A stretch of 64,000 nt of DNA. Origin: Terriglobia bacterium (lineage in GTDB: Bacteria > Acidobacteriota > Terriglobia > Bryobacterales > Bryobacteraceae). The notes under the pieces are model-generated. The model searched no databases, was not told the origin of the DNA, and saw only the letters and a program-made list of their open reading frames with translations. The translations under genes and the position numbers were made by a program. Shown piece by piece: positions 44,071-53,462 of this stretch (the first letter of the stretch is position 1; every line of letters starts with the position of its first letter). The DNA is taken from positions 1-64,000 of the forward strand of contig JAIQFI010000031.1 in assembly GCA_020073345.1 (NCBI GenBank). Direction: 5' to 3'.

Positions 44071-44104
44071 GGAGAATCAGGTGGCGTTGAGCTCCCGATT
44101 CTCC
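44071..44104. terminator. Hairpin between the exported protein and the PQQ gene
   Basis: Perfect 8-base stem GGAGAATC/GATTCTCC with an 18-base loop, 17 bases after the stop of the exported gene (minus strand). No T run follows on the minus strand, while TTTGGTTT follows on the plus strand. Probably separates the two minus-strand genes. Confidence 0.45.
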
Positions 44105-44121
44105 TTTGGTTTCGCGTCCTT

Positions 44122-44982
44122 CTAGTGAACGCCTCCAGCCCGCGTCATCGTCTGGTAAGGGTACGGGTAAGGGTATGGGTTAGGGTTAGGGTCAGGCATA
44201 GTGGGATCATAGGGGTCCGAGCTTGCCGTGATGAGTGGCGCTCCGGTCTGGGCATACACAGGCGCTGCCGTAAACGAGGAAGTCGGATTGAATCTCAGCG
44301 CAATCATCGAAACGTTGCCCGAGGAGCTATAGAATTCCGCCAATCCCTCGTGTCCGTTAATCACAGGAAATTGCTGCGACAGGACAAATGACATGTGCCC
44401 CCCAGCGGGGATTGCGGGAAGCGTGTTCACGGCGACTCCTCCGCTCGTGGTCCGGAATCCAACCGAGAGAGTTTGGGCCGATCCAGTGGGGTTCGTCACC
44501 GCGATGCCGGTTACAAATCCGTTAGAGTCGTCGTAGGGTACCAGCATGCGGTTCGAAGCGGTCGCAGCCGGCGCAGTGCCCTCCTGATCCTGTCGTCCGG
44601 GAACCCGGATGGTGAAGACCACGTAGCCGGTGACACCGGCATCCGCATTCAGCTCGGCCCAGCCTTGCGACAAGGGGTCTGAGGCTTTACCGGTTGTGTG
44701 CAAGAAGAGCGTGGAACCGCCAGCCATAGTTAATCCCGAAGTGGAAACGACTTCTTGAAACGTCGGGGTCCACGGTCCGGTATTACCGCCCCCTGTTTCT
44801 TTGTGAAAAACCAACGTGGCCGACGCCGCATTCGCGCTCATATTAGTGAGTACGATTGTGGATTGCCAACCTGCGCCGTCAACGATGTGAGGGATCGTTA
44901 AGGATTGCCCGATCACGGGCAAAGCCAGGAGTAGAGCACCGAGGGTTGTTTTGATAGCTTTCTGCATGGCCCCAGTATTCAT
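44122..44982 (-). CDS. Exported beta-rich protein with PY-repeat tail
   Basis: A 286-aa protein with a signal peptide (ALLLALPVIGQ), two beta-domain repeats (LTIPHIVDGAGWQSTIVLTNMSA and MLVPYDDSNGFVTGIAVTNPTG), and a C-terminal tail PNPNPYPYPYPYQ encoded by a hexamer tandem repeat. It resembles exported proteins with DUF-type IgG-like repeats seen in acidobacteria. The ATG at 44967 (MQKAIK) is an alternative start. Role unknown; possibly surface-exposed. Confidence 0.75.
   Translation of the reverse strand: MNTGAMQKAIKTTLGALLLALPVIGQSLTIPHIVDGAGWQSTIVLTNMSANAASATLVFHKETGGGNTGPWTPTFQEVVSTSGLTMAGGSTLFLHTTGKASDPLSQGWAELNADAGVTGYVVFTIRVPGRQDQEGTAPAATASNRMLVPYDDSNGFVTGIAVTNPTGSAQTLSVGFRTTSGGVAVNTLPAIPAGGHMSFVLSQQFPVINGHEGLAEFYSSSGNVSMIALRFNPTSSFTAAPVYAQTGAPLITASSDPYDPTMPDPNPNPYPYPYPYQTMTRAGGVH
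44153..44194. repeat. Telomere-like hexamer tandem repeat inside a gene
   Basis: About seven units of the form GGTNNG, including GGTTAG twice in a row, GGTAAG and GGTATG, at the 3' end of the exported protein gene. On the minus strand the repeat encodes alternating Pro-Asn and Pro-Tyr. The unit length keeps the frame, so copy-number change alters tail length only. Confidence 0.75.
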
Positions 44983-45030
44983 CTGCCGGGGGGGCCGCTG
45001 TCGTAAGGGATTTGTGAAATCTTTGTGAAA

Positions 45031-45591
45031 TTAAGCGAGGTTCAAGACCTTCGCCACGACGTTCTTGTCCTGCTCGATCTTTTTCTGCAGGAGCATGATG
45101 GCGTAGATCAACTGTTCCGGCCGCGGAGGGCAGCCGGGGACGTAGACATCCACCGGGATCACCTGGTTCACGGGCACCAGGGCGTAGTTCGAAAACACGC
45201 CGGTAGAGGTGGCGCAGGCGCCCATCGATATCACCCACTTGGGCTCGGGCATCTGCTCGTATAGCCGGCGGATGACCGGGGCCATCTTGTTGGAGACCCG
45301 CCCGGCGATGATCATCAGATCGCTCTGCCGCGGCGAGCCGCGCATGACTTCCGCGCCGAAACGCGAAATATCATAGCGCGAGGCGATCATCGACATCATT
45401 TCGATGGCGCAGCAGGCCAGGCCGAAGCTCATCGGCCAGATGGCGTTCTTGCGGGCCCAGTTGATCACCTTGTCGAGCGACGTCGTGAGGATGGATTGTC
45501 CAAACTCGTCCAGCGGCTCGGGTTCATCGTCGACGCGCGCGAAAAGGGCGGGCGGCTGGCTCAACTGAAATTTGGGCTCGTCCACGAACAT
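45031..45591 (-). CDS. nuoB: NADH-quinone oxidoreductase subunit B
   Basis: Complex I subunit that carries the last iron-sulfur cluster (N2) before the quinone. About 186 aa from the ATG at 45591 (45594 is equally possible). The four ligands are in place: CC at 60-61 (LACCAIEMM), Cys126 (MGACATSTG) and Cys154 (VPGCPPRPE). The preceding 138 residues of the long ORF are antisense to malQ and are left out. It stands alone, with no other nuo gene in the window. Confidence 0.92.
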   Translation of the reverse strand: MFVDEPKFQLSQPPALFARVDDEPEPLDEFGQSILTTSLDKVINWARKNAIWPMSFGLACCAIEMMSMIASRYDISRFGAEVMRGSPRQSDLMIIAGRVSNKMAPVIRRLYEQMPEPKWVISMGACATSTGVFSNYALVPVNQVIPVDVYVPGCPPRPEQLIYAIMLLQKKIEQDKNVVAKVLNLA

Positions 45592-45619
45592 CATTATCTC
45601 ATGGAGATTACACTGGAGT

Positions 45620-47698
45620 TTGGCGTCCAACCGGGAAGCTTTGGAGCGCGCCGCCACCCGGTGGGGCGTCGAGCTCGAATACACCGACACCTGGGGACGG
45701 GCCCACGCGGCCTCGGATGAAACTCTGCACGGAGTTCTGGTAGCCCTGGGCGTGCCCGTGGGCGGAGAACCGGAGTTGGAACACGCCGGCGCGGAGCGTG
45801 ATCTGGCGCGATGGTCGCGCGCGTTCGATCCCGCGGTGGTGCTATTTGAAGACTCCGACGCGATGCCGCTGCGCATTCCCGCTGCGCGCGCGGGCGCTTC
45901 GGTGAAGCTCGAGTTCCGCTGGGAGAACGGCGAAATCGAGCACCACTGGTTCTGGCTGCCGGAGCTGCGGGACCTGGAAAAGGTCTCGATCGCCGGGCGG
46001 GAGTTCATTTCGAAGCGCGTTCCGCTGCCGGCACTGCGGCTCGGATATCACGATCTGCGCGTGTACTGGATGAAAGAGCCGGAGCAGGAGGCCTTCGAAG
46101 ACGCAAGGTTTATCGTGTGCCCGCGGCGGGCGCGGGAGGTCGAGGGGCGTCTGGCCGGTGTGGCCCTCAGTCTCTATGGCGTACGGTCGGCGCGCAACTG
46201 GGGTTGCGGCGACTTCACTGATCTGGGTGCGATGGTCGACACGTTGGCTCCCGCAGGTGCGGCGTTCGTCGCACTGAATCCTCTGCACGCGATTCCCAAC
46301 CGGCAGCCGTATAACACCAGTCCCTATTTGCCGCTGTGCTCGCTGTATCGCAATTTCCTTTATCTCGATGTCGAGCGCGTGCCGGGCTTTCTGCCAGAGG
46401 ATGCGCCCCAGCAGGAGATCGCAGTGCTGCGCGCGGCGGAGTTCGTGGAATACGAGCGCGTCGCAGAGATCAAGCTGCGAGCGCTGCGCCGGGCTTTCGG
46501 ACGGTTTGAAGAGTCGGGTCATACCGGCAGCTTCGAGGAATTCGCGGGCATCGAGGGCGGCCTGCTGCACGATTTCGCGGTGTTCTGCGCGCTCGATGTG
46601 GAGATCCACCGCAGGAATCCAGAGGTGTGGTTGTGGAAGGACTGGCCGCCGGAGTATCAGGATCCCCGATCCCCCGCCGTGGCGGAATTCGCCCAACAAC
46701 ATCGCGACGATGTCCGGTTTTACAAGTTTTTGCAATGGCAGGTGGACCAGCAGTTAGCCGAGGCCCAGGATCACGCCATCGCGCGGGGAATGAAGATCGG
46801 GTTGTATCACGATCTGGCGCTGGCGACGGACCGTTTCGGCGCGGACTTGTGGATGAACCATCGTTTCTACGCAAGCGGGGCCCGCGTGGGCGCGCCTCCG
46901 GATGAGCTGGCTCCCAGCGGCCAGGATTGGGGATTTCCGCCGCCCAACCGCGAAGCGCATCGCGAGAACGGCTATGAACTGTTCGCGCAATCGATCCGCA
47001 AGAACGCGCGGCACGGCGGTGCGCTGCGCATCGATCACGTGATGCGCTTTTTCCGTTTGTTTTGGATTCCCGATGGACTCACGGCAGCGCAGGGCGTATA
47101 CGTGAAGGACTACGCGGACGACCTTCTCGGCATCCTGGCGCTCGAGAGCGTGCGCGGGGGATTCATCGTTATTGGCGAAGATCTGGGGACCGTGGAATGG
47201 TCGGTGCGGCACAAGCTGGCGGCGATGGGCATCCTGGGGTACCGGCTGCTGTGGTTCGAAAAGAATCCTGACGGAAGCTTTCGACCGCCGCAGGAGTATC
47301 CGGCGCAGGCGGCGGTCTCGACCACCACGCACGATCTGCCCACGATCGCCGGATTCGTCGAAGGGCGCGACATCGAAGCGCGCCGGGCCGCGGGCCTGGT
47401 GGACCAGGCTGGTTATGAGACCCAATGGGCCGCCCGGCGCGACGAGCTCGGCCGGCTGGAAGATGTACTGCGCCGGGCCGGATTCTCAGGCGATCCCTTG
47501 GGATTCGTCCTGGCGACGCCGTGCGCGTTGTCCATCGTTAACCAGGAAGATCTGACCGGAGAGACCCAACAGCAGAACCTGCCTGCGAGCACCTGGCAGC
47601 ATCCCAACTGGCGGCGGAAGATGCGAGTTACGGTGGAAGAGTTGGGCCCGATCGCCGAGGACCTGCGGCGAAAGCTGGAGCGGGCGGGGCGGTTGTAA
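45620..47698 (+). CDS. malQ: 4-alpha-glucanotransferase
   Basis: Amylomaltase of the long (E. coli MalQ) form: transfers alpha-1,4-glucan chains in glycogen or maltodextrin use. About 692 aa, with an extra N-terminal domain and a GH77 catalytic barrel: [48 protein letters not shown] (nucleophile Asp), [13 protein letters not shown] (acid/base Glu) and [13 protein letters not shown]. The start is uncertain: no ATG is available, and the TTG at 45620 removes the part antisense to nuoB. Confidence 0.9.
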   Translation: MASNREALERAATRWGVELEYTDTWGRAHAASDETLHGVLVALGVPVGGEPELEHAGAERDLARWSRAFDPAVVLFEDSDAMPLRIPAARAGASVKLEFRWENGEIEHHWFWLPELRDLEKVSIAGREFISKRVPLPALRLGYHDLRVYWMKEPEQEAFEDARFIVCPRRAREVEGRLAGVALSLYGVRSARNWGCGDFTDLGAMVDTLAPAGAAFVALNPLHAIPNRQPYNTSPYLPLCSLYRNFLYLDVERVPGFLPEDAPQQEIAVLRAAEFVEYERVAEIKLRALRRAFGRFEESGHTGSFEEFAGIEGGLLHDFAVFCALDVEIHRRNPEVWLWKDWPPEYQDPRSPAVAEFAQQHRDDVRFYKFLQWQVDQQLAEAQDHAIARGMKIGLYHDLALATDRFGADLWMNHRFYASGARVGAPPDELAPSGQDWGFPPPNREAHRENGYELFAQSIRKNARHGGALRIDHVMRFFRLFWIPDGLTAAQGVYVKDYADDLLGILALESVRGGFIVIGEDLGTVEWSVRHKLAAMGILGYRLLWFEKNPDGSFRPPQEYPAQAAVSTTTHDLPTIAGFVEGRDIEARRAAGLVDQAGYETQWAARRDELGRLEDVLRRAGFSGDPLGFVLATPCALSIVNQEDLTGETQQQNLPASTWQHPNWRRKMRVTVEELGPIAEDLRRKLERAGRL

Positions 47699-47729
47699 GA
47701 GTGTGTTGCATGTGTGTTACGCTGGTTTC

Positions 47730-47978
47730 GTGGCGTCTTCCACCACCAGCATTCGCATCCCAGACGACCTCAAGCTCAGCTTGGAGAGCACGGCTCGCCG
47801 CATGAGCAAGGGAAAGAACTGGATCATCAAGCAGGCGCTCGCGGAATACCTCCAGCGGCACAATATGGACTTGCTGCGGGCGGAAGCGCGGCGGCAGTCG
47901 ATCGCGGCCAGCAAAAAGAAGTGGAAGGACTCGAAACTCTGGGAAGAGGCCGCCGCCGAGGTCTGGGATGCCGACTGA
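47730..47978 (+). CDS. Ribbon-helix-helix antitoxin of a PemK/MazF-type pair
   Basis: About 82 aa from a GTG at 47730 (a TTG at 47703 gives 91 aa). STTSIRIPDDLKLSLESTARRMSKGKNWIIKQALAEYL is a ribbon-helix-helix DNA-binding N-terminus; the C-terminal half is basic then acidic (KKKWKDSKLWEEAAAEVWDAD), as in toxin-binding tails. It overlaps the toxin gene by 11 bases, the usual coupling of antitoxin then toxin. Confidence 0.85.
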   Translation: MASSTTSIRIPDDLKLSLESTARRMSKGKNWIIKQALAEYLQRHNMDLLRAEARRQSIAASKKKWKDSKLWEEAAAEVWDAD

Positions 47979-48324
47979 CCTCGGCTTTCGCCGGGGTGAT
48001 CTGGTGATCGCGGTATTTGGCCGGGATCATGGGAAGCCACGTCCAGGGGTTGTCGTTCAATCTGACCTTTTTAACGAGTCACATGCCAGTGCTGTGCTCT
48101 GCCCCATCTCGTCGGACCTGACCGGCTTTGCTGTCTTCCGGGTGAAATTACTTGCTTCTAAGGCGAGCGGGCTTCGTAAGGATTCCGAGGTGATGGTGGA
48201 CAAGATGGCTACCGTTGATCGAGACCGGATCCGGCAGCGAATTGGACGATTATCCCCGGCGCAGATGAGTCAGGTGGATACAGCGCTTCAAATCTGGCTA
48301 GACCTGCCTGTGACGGTCGGCTAA
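47968..48324 (+). CDS. PemK/MazF-family endoribonuclease toxin
   Basis: A 118-aa MazF/PemK-like toxin that cleaves single-stranded mRNA. FRRGDLVIAVFGRDHGKPRPGVVVQSDLF is the family N-terminus, SAVLCPISSDLTGF the next strand set, and SEVMVDKMATVDRDRIRQRIGRL the conserved end with the DK-motif region. The antitoxin gene overlaps its start. Its end converges with dnaJ 8 bases away. Confidence 0.9.
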   Translation: MPTDLGFRRGDLVIAVFGRDHGKPRPGVVVQSDLFNESHASAVLCPISSDLTGFAVFRVKLLASKASGLRKDSEVMVDKMATVDRDRIRQRIGRLSPAQMSQVDTALQIWLDLPVTVG

Positions 48325-48332
48325 ACCCGCGA

Positions 48333-49460
48333 CTACATGAAGTAGTCTTTGACCTTGTCCAGGATGCTCTTCTCTTCCGGCTCATTCTCGGCCGGGAGCA
48401 TGTCGCGCAGCTCTTCGAGCAGACGGCGCTGGTCGCGGGTCAGCTTTTGCGGGACCTTCACCGCCACGTGCACGTACAGATCGCCGCGCGCGCTGGAGTT
48501 GAGGTGCGGGACGCCCAGCCCCTTCAGTTTCACCCGTGAGCCAGCCTGAGATCCCTCCGGCACTTTCACGTTCTGTAGACCGTCGAAGGTCAGAACATCG
48601 ACCGAGCATCCGAGAGCGGCCTGCGCCACATTCACCGGAACCGTACAGTGCAGGTCAGACTCATGCCGCTCGAAGATCGGGTGCTCGGCGACCTTCAAAA
48701 CTACAAATAAATCTCCAGGGGGTCCGCCGTTGCCTCCGGGCTGGCCTTCCTGCGACAGGCGAAGCTGCGTGCCGTTGTCCACACCGGCGGGAATATTGAC
48801 CTTGAGCTTGCGCTCGCGGCGCAGGTAGGCCTGGCCTTTGCACTCCTTGCACGGACGGCGGATGATCTGGCCGCGCCCGCTGCAAGTGGAACACGTGCGG
48901 CGCACGGAAAGAAACGCCTGCTGATAGATCACTTCACCGCGGCCGTGGCAGGTGGGGCAGGTCACCACGCCGTCTTCGGGCTCGGCGCCTTTACCCTTAC
49001 AGCGCCCGCACTCTTCCATGCGCGGGACCTGAATGTCCACGGCCAAGCCGCGCATCGAATCCTCGAAGCTGATCTCCAGGTCGTAGCGGAGGTCTTCGCC
49101 GCGCTGCGGACGGGATCGGCGCTGCTGGCGCGATCCGGCGTTGAACACATCGCCGAAGCCGAACATCTCGTTCAGAATGTCGCTCAGATCGGGGAATCCG
49201 CCGGCATCGAAGCCTCCACCGGCGGCGGTGGGGACGCCCTGGTGCCCGAAGCGGTCATAGGCCGCGCGTTTCTGCGGATCGCTCAGGACGCTGTAGGCCT
49301 CGGCGGCTTCCTTGAACTTTTCCTCGGCGTGCTTGTCGCCTGGATTGCGGTCGGGGTGATGCGCCAAGGCGAGCTTGCGGTACGCCCCCTTGAGCGCCTG
49401 ATCGTCGCAGTCCCGGACTACACCGAGGACTTCATAATAGTCTCTTTTCGCCACGCTCAC
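48333..49460 (-). CDS. dnaJ: Chaperone DnaJ
   Basis: Co-chaperone that stimulates DnaK ATPase and binds unfolded clients. 375 aa: J domain (5-70, with HPDRNPGD), Gly/Phe-rich linker, a zinc-binding region with four CxxCxGxG-type repeats (CGRCKGKG, CPTCHGRG, CSTCSGRG, CKECKGQA), and the C-terminal client-binding domains. Third gene of hrcA-grpE-dnaJ. Confidence 0.97.
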   Translation of the reverse strand: MSVAKRDYYEVLGVVRDCDDQALKGAYRKLALAHHPDRNPGDKHAEEKFKEAAEAYSVLSDPQKRAAYDRFGHQGVPTAAGGGFDAGGFPDLSDILNEMFGFGDVFNAGSRQQRRSRPQRGEDLRYDLEISFEDSMRGLAVDIQVPRMEECGRCKGKGAEPEDGVVTCPTCHGRGEVIYQQAFLSVRRTCSTCSGRGQIIRRPCKECKGQAYLRRERKLKVNIPAGVDNGTQLRLSQEGQPGGNGGPPGDLFVVLKVAEHPIFERHESDLHCTVPVNVAQAALGCSVDVLTFDGLQNVKVPEGSQAGSRVKLKGLGVPHLNSSARGDLYVHVAVKVPQKLTRDQRRLLEELRDMLPAENEPEEKSILDKVKDYFM

Positions 49461-49463
49461 GGA

Positions 49464-50027
49464 TTAATCTCGCTTCGGCTCGACGGCGACTTTGACCATC
49501 GCCGGACGCAGAAGGCGACCCTTGAAATTATAGCCACGCTGGAATTCGGCAAGCACGGTATGGTCGGGTGCGTCCCCGGTCTCCACCATTTCGACGGCGT
49601 GGTGGATGTGCGGATCAAACGGCTCTCCCTGAGCAATAATCGGCTCCAGGCCGAGTTTCTTGAGGGCGTCGAACAGGCGCTGGCGGATCAGATCGAGCCC
49701 CTGGGCGTAAGTCTTGTCCGCGGTCTCAGTCTGCAAGGCCCGTTCGAAGTCGTCGATGATGGGCAGCAGCGTGCGGACGGCCTCCATGCTGGCGTACTCG
49801 CTCAGCTCCAGGCGGTCCTTGTCGACCCGCTTGCGGAAGTTCTGGAACTCGGCCTGGAAGCGCAAAAAGCGGTCCTGCAACTCGGAATTCTCTGCGGCCA
49901 GGCGGTCCCGCTCGGTGGTGATCGCCTCGAGTGCGGCGGGTGGATCGACTGCGGCCTGGTCGAGGTTTCCTTCAGGATTGCTGCCCAATGTGTCTTCCAA
50001 TGGATCGATGACCGGTTTCCTGCTCAC
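49464..50027 (-). CDS. grpE: Nucleotide exchange factor GrpE
   Basis: Releases ADP from DnaK. The 187-aa protein has a long N-terminal coiled coil (about 40-95, with RFLRFQAEFQNFRKRVDKD) and the beta domain with GEPFDPHIHHAVEMVETGDAPDHTVLAEFQRGY and GRLLRPAMVKVA. It lies 3 bases before dnaJ and 26 bases after hrcA in transcription order. dnaK is not in the window. Confidence 0.96.
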   Translation of the reverse strand: MSRKPVIDPLEDTLGSNPEGNLDQAAVDPPAALEAITTERDRLAAENSELQDRFLRFQAEFQNFRKRVDKDRLELSEYASMEAVRTLLPIIDDFERALQTETADKTYAQGLDLIRQRLFDALKKLGLEPIIAQGEPFDPHIHHAVEMVETGDAPDHTVLAEFQRGYNFKGRLLRPAMVKVAVEPKRD

Positions 50028-50053
50028 AACTCTAGATTAGCAGGCACCTGTTC

Positions 50054-51064
50054 TCAGCCGAAGAACGCCTGCCCGACGTGCTGTACGGTGGAGATCACCC
50101 GCGGGTAATTCATGCGCATGGGTCCGAGCACGGCGATGACTGCTGATAGCCCGTCCTCCAGGCGCACCGGAAGTCCGATCAGCGAGAGCTCGCGCATGGA
50201 GGGATGAATGCCCCCCAGCCCGACATGCACGCCCACTTCGCCGGCGGGATTTTCCAGGAACCGGTCGAGAAGCTCCAGGACGCGTTTCTTTTCCTCCAGC
50301 GCCCGGAACAGCTCGCGCGTTTTCTCCTTGGTGAGATGCAGGTCCAAGACCACCAGATTGCTCGCGCCGTCCATGCTCACTTCCGGTGTCAGGCCGATAT
50401 CGAGCAGGCCCTTGGAATACAGCACGGTGAGCTTCTGGAGCACCGCGTCATAGGTCGCTTCCGCGCGCGCCAGCCGCCCGGCCAGCTCGCGGCGGACGTT
50501 TTCGAGCGACCAGCCGGCGAAGTTACGGTTGATGTAGTTGCGGATGGAGGCGAGCTCGTCGGAGGTGACCGATTCCTCGAGCGTCACCACGCGGTTACTT
50601 ACCTGGCGATCGCGCGTGACCACAACCATCAGTACCCGGCGTTCCGGGAGCGCGATCAGCTCCACTTGATCCAGAGCCGGATTGGGGCGGGGGATCGCCG
50701 CCGCAATGCCGACGCCGCTGGTCAGCTCGGTCAGCGTGCGCGACGTATATTCGATGCGCTGCTCCATCGTCTCGAGCAGTCCGAATTGTCCGCGCAGCCG
50801 TTCGATTTCCGCCACCACCAGCTTGCGCATGCCCAGCGACTGGACATAACTGCGGAAGGCCTTTTCGGTCGGTACTCTTCCGGCCGAGGTATGGGGTTGC
50901 ATCAGATAGCCTTCTTCGTCCAGGTCCGCCATGACGTTCCGGATGGAGGCTGCACTCAATCCGTCGCGGCGGCGGCGGGCGATGGAGCGTGAGGCTACCG
51001 GCTCGCCGGTGGCAATATAGGTCCCGACGATCTCATGCAGAACTTCGAGGCTCCGTGGCGTCAT
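50054..51064 (-). CDS. hrcA: Heat-inducible transcription repressor HrcA
   Basis: Represses heat-shock operons by binding the CIRCE operator. About 336 aa from the ATG at 51064 (the track's TTG start adds four residues). N-terminal winged helix: LEVLHEIVGTYIATGEPVASRSIAR then LSAASIRNVMADLDEEGYLMQPHTSAGRVPTEKAFRSYV. The effector domain has LVVLDLHL and IGLPVRLEDGLSAVIAVLGPMRMNY-type ends. No CIRCE (TTAGCACTC-N9-GAGTGCTAA) is visible upstream. Confidence 0.94.
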   Translation of the reverse strand: MTPRSLEVLHEIVGTYIATGEPVASRSIARRRRDGLSAASIRNVMADLDEEGYLMQPHTSAGRVPTEKAFRSYVQSLGMRKLVVAEIERLRGQFGLLETMEQRIEYTSRTLTELTSGVGIAAAIPRPNPALDQVELIALPERRVLMVVVTRDRQVSNRVVTLEESVTSDELASIRNYINRNFAGWSLENVRRELAGRLARAEATYDAVLQKLTVLYSKGLLDIGLTPEVSMDGASNLVVLDLHLTKEKTRELFRALEEKKRVLELLDRFLENPAGEVGVHVGLGGIHPSMRELSLIGLPVRLEDGLSAVIAVLGPMRMNYPRVISTVQHVGQAFFG

Positions 51065-51155
51065 AACCCCGCTCAAATAAAGGCGTTCAGAATAAAGCGT
51101 TTACCGGAAGGCGAGCTCCCGCCGGTTCCTTGATGCTCCCGTCTTCCATTATTGC

Positions 51156-52508
51156 ATGGAACTTGTCACATGGAACTTTCTGGCGGGAGAGCTAAAGCTT
51201 TACACCTATCGCGCCGATGGCTACCCGATAGGCATGAGCGGATTCCTCAAGACCTGGCAGTGGACCTGGGCTCGCGCGCCGCAAAAACGTGACGCGTGGG
51301 GGCTCGACAGGAACTGGCATCGCTCCGAGGCTGCCCGGCACATGAAGTCGGGGAATCTCGCCGACGCGGAGCGACATCTGACGCTGGCCGTGAGAGATGC
51401 GGACGACCGGGGAATCGCACCTGCGCAGAGAGTCGAGTTGCGGCTGGAACTGGCCGAGCTTCAGCGCACCTTGGCGGCGCCGCCCGGAGTGGCCGATGGA
51501 ACGGCTCAACTCGATCTGGCGAAGCTGCAGGATGCCGAGAATACCCTGCGCGAGGGCATCATCGTGTGTACGCAGGCCTCCGACTCCAGGCTGTTCCTGC
51601 GCTCGCTGGACGCCCTGGCGGAGATTTTTTACCTGGTGGAAGACTACCAGGCCTTGGAAGGCATTGCCGCGGACGCCATCCGGCTGGGAGCCTCGATTGC
51701 GAACGAGGATCCGCAGCGCAAGGAAGACCGGCTGCAGCGGCTGGCCATGGCCCAGGACAAAAATGGCCGCTTCCCGGATGCCCTGAAGACCTTCGAACTG
51801 GCCATTTCCCTGCGCGAGAAACGGTATGGGCCAGGCCACTTGGAAACCGGGAACCTGCTGGCGGAAGTTGGCCGGATCTGCCGGGGGCGAGGGATCCATG
51901 ATCAGGCCCAAGCCTACCTGAAGCGGGCACTCCGCATTCATGAAACCCAGTGTGGGGCGGATTCCGCCGAGGCGCTGGGCGATGTGCAGCAACTGGCGGG
52001 CTCGCTCGAGGACACAGGCGACCTGGATGGAGCCGCGGCCCAATACGAGCGGGCGTTGGGACTAAAGCTGAGACAACTGGGATGCGAGAACATCGACGAG
52101 GTTGCCGAGATGCAATATAGCCTCGCCTGCCTGCATGTAGCCTGGGGCAATTATTCGCGGGCCCGGGAACTTCTGTCTGAGTGCATCGGGACCTTCAAGC
52201 GGACGGGAGGCCCCCGCGTGGCAGTGGCGTATGAATCGCTGGCGCACGTGGAGGAGCGGGAGGGGCGCTTGTCCTTCGCATTGGACGAGTTGGAGAAAGC
52301 CACCAAAGTCTGGGAAAAATGCAATCCCCCGCAGCTGGAGGAATTGGCCCGGAATCTGGACCTTAGAGCGGATTTATCCGAACATCTGCGTCTGCGCGTT
52401 GAGGCGAATCACTTGCGAAAACGAGCCCGGCACGCATCCGCGACTGCCGAGGATCAGGCAACCGGGGGCCAGACCGAGGCAGAACGGGAATCCTCCCAAT
52501 CTGCTTAG
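51156..52508 (+). CDS. Tetratricopeptide repeat protein
   Basis: A 450-aa helical protein with at least six TPR-like units between about 75 and 385, such as FPDALKTFELAISLREKRYG, DQAQAYLKRALRIHE and LDGAAAQYERALGLKLRQLG, of the long (Kinesin light chain-type) kind. No signal peptide or membrane segment is clear. The start is uncertain: an ATG at 51234 (MSGFLKTWQ) would drop 26 poorly protein-like residues. It diverges from hrcA. Partner unknown. Confidence 0.82.
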   Translation: MELVTWNFLAGELKLYTYRADGYPIGMSGFLKTWQWTWARAPQKRDAWGLDRNWHRSEAARHMKSGNLADAERHLTLAVRDADDRGIAPAQRVELRLELAELQRTLAAPPGVADGTAQLDLAKLQDAENTLREGIIVCTQASDSRLFLRSLDALAEIFYLVEDYQALEGIAADAIRLGASIANEDPQRKEDRLQRLAMAQDKNGRFPDALKTFELAISLREKRYGPGHLETGNLLAEVGRICRGRGIHDQAQAYLKRALRIHETQCGADSAEALGDVQQLAGSLEDTGDLDGAAAQYERALGLKLRQLGCENIDEVAEMQYSLACLHVAWGNYSRARELLSECIGTFKRTGGPRVAVAYESLAHVEEREGRLSFALDELEKATKVWEKCNPPQLEELARNLDLRADLSEHLRLRVEANHLRKRARHASATAEDQATGGQTEAERESSQSA

Positions 52509-52524
52509 TTTGTCGGCTTAGTCT

Positions 52525-53010
52525 TCACTTGATTTCGGGGCTGGTGGGCGTAGCAGGTTCCTGCCCCCAGTTGTTGCGGATCACCAGGGTTTGATCGGAG
52601 TAGAAAGTCCGGCGGCCTGAGTTCCCAAACGAGTCCGGCACGGCGGTAATCGCATACCCGGTGGGCGTCGCCGAAAGCGAGTACGTATAGCCGTTCTTCT
52701 TGCCGTCGGCCAGGACTTTGGGGAGGATGTTGGCCGCTTCGGGCCCGTCCGCCCCGCTTACCGGGGGGCCAAGCTGAGTCAGATTTGCCGCGAATTTACC
52801 GAACTGGGAATAGTACTGCGTCTGGGCTGAGTGGATGCTGCCGATTTCGCGGATCACGGCCATTTCCCGGGCCCCTTGCATCTGCGTGTTCATCTTGGGA
52901 ACGGCGATCGCCAGGATGACGAGAATGATGGAGATCACGATCAGAAGCTCGATGAGGGTAAAGCCACGAGTTTTGAAGCGGGGGCGGCGAATAGTTCCCA
53001 TACCTGACAT
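52525..53010 (-). CDS. Type IV pilin (PilA-like)
   Basis: A 161-aa prepilin with the processing site RGFTLIELLIVISIILVILAIAVPKM: Gly then Phe, with the Glu at position 5 of the mature chain. The C-terminal half is short and beta-type, with a typical AATPTGYAITAVP-like region; no Cys pair is seen for a D-loop. It could be a major pilin or a minor pseudopilin. No pilB, pilC or pilT is adjacent; the secretin and other pseudopilins are at 60-63.5 kb. Confidence 0.88.
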   Translation of the reverse strand: MSGMGTIRRPRFKTRGFTLIELLIVISIILVILAIAVPKMNTQMQGAREMAVIREIGSIHSAQTQYYSQFGKFAANLTQLGPPVSGADGPEAANILPKVLADGKKNGYTYSLSATPTGYAITAVPDSFGNSGRRTFYSDQTLVIRNNWGQEPATPTSPEIK

Positions 53011-53066
53011 TTTAGACGCGTTTTCAGCCGGTGGCGTGCAGAACCAAAGTCGGTTAGTGAATCCGG

Positions 53067-53450
53067 CTAATGAATACGCAATGACGCCCGGTCCAGGGCC
53101 TGCTCGCGGGTCACGAGTTCGTCGAAGATCGACAAGACTTGCTTGCGGTACAGGTAAGTGCGCTGCAGTTTCTGCCGCACCGCCTGCTCGTTGCGGTGGC
53201 GAAACATCAGCTTGTTCAAAAGCTTGACAGGTACGTCGATATCGCGGCGCAGGGTTTCGGCGGAGTGCCCGCGCAGAAATAGCCCGTAAAATAGGGCCGC
53301 CTCCCGCTGAGGCGCGAGGGGATCGAATTCTTCCAGTCCCGCTGCCACCGGCATAAAGACAGAATTATAATCTCGGAGCAGGCTCTCCGCAAGACCCCAA
53401 AGGTCCCGCGGCGGGCCTTTTGAGACACTATTTGAGGCGCTTTCTGACAC
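53067..53450 (-). CDS. Hypothetical protein
   Basis: A 127-aa protein, all-helical, with REAALFYGLFLRGHSAETLRRDIDVPVKLLNKLMFRH, which looks like a small helix-turn-helix of the Mor/RacR or sigma-like kind, but I cannot place it. No signal peptide or membrane segment. It lies between the small membrane protein and the pilin on the same strand. Function unknown. Confidence 0.6.
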   Translation of the reverse strand: MSESASNSVSKGPPRDLWGLAESLLRDYNSVFMPVAAGLEEFDPLAPQREAALFYGLFLRGHSAETLRRDIDVPVKLLNKLMFRHRNEQAVRQKLQRTYLYRKQVLSIFDELVTREQALDRASLRIH

Positions 53451-53462
53451 AGGGCTGTGCCA

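Noticed and set aside
51065-51155. CIRCE operator or sigma-32-like promoter upstream of hrcA
   Set aside because: A loose CTTGAT..CCATTAT resemblance exists on the plus strand, but it faces the TPR gene and spacing is poor; no inverted TTAGCACTC repeat found.
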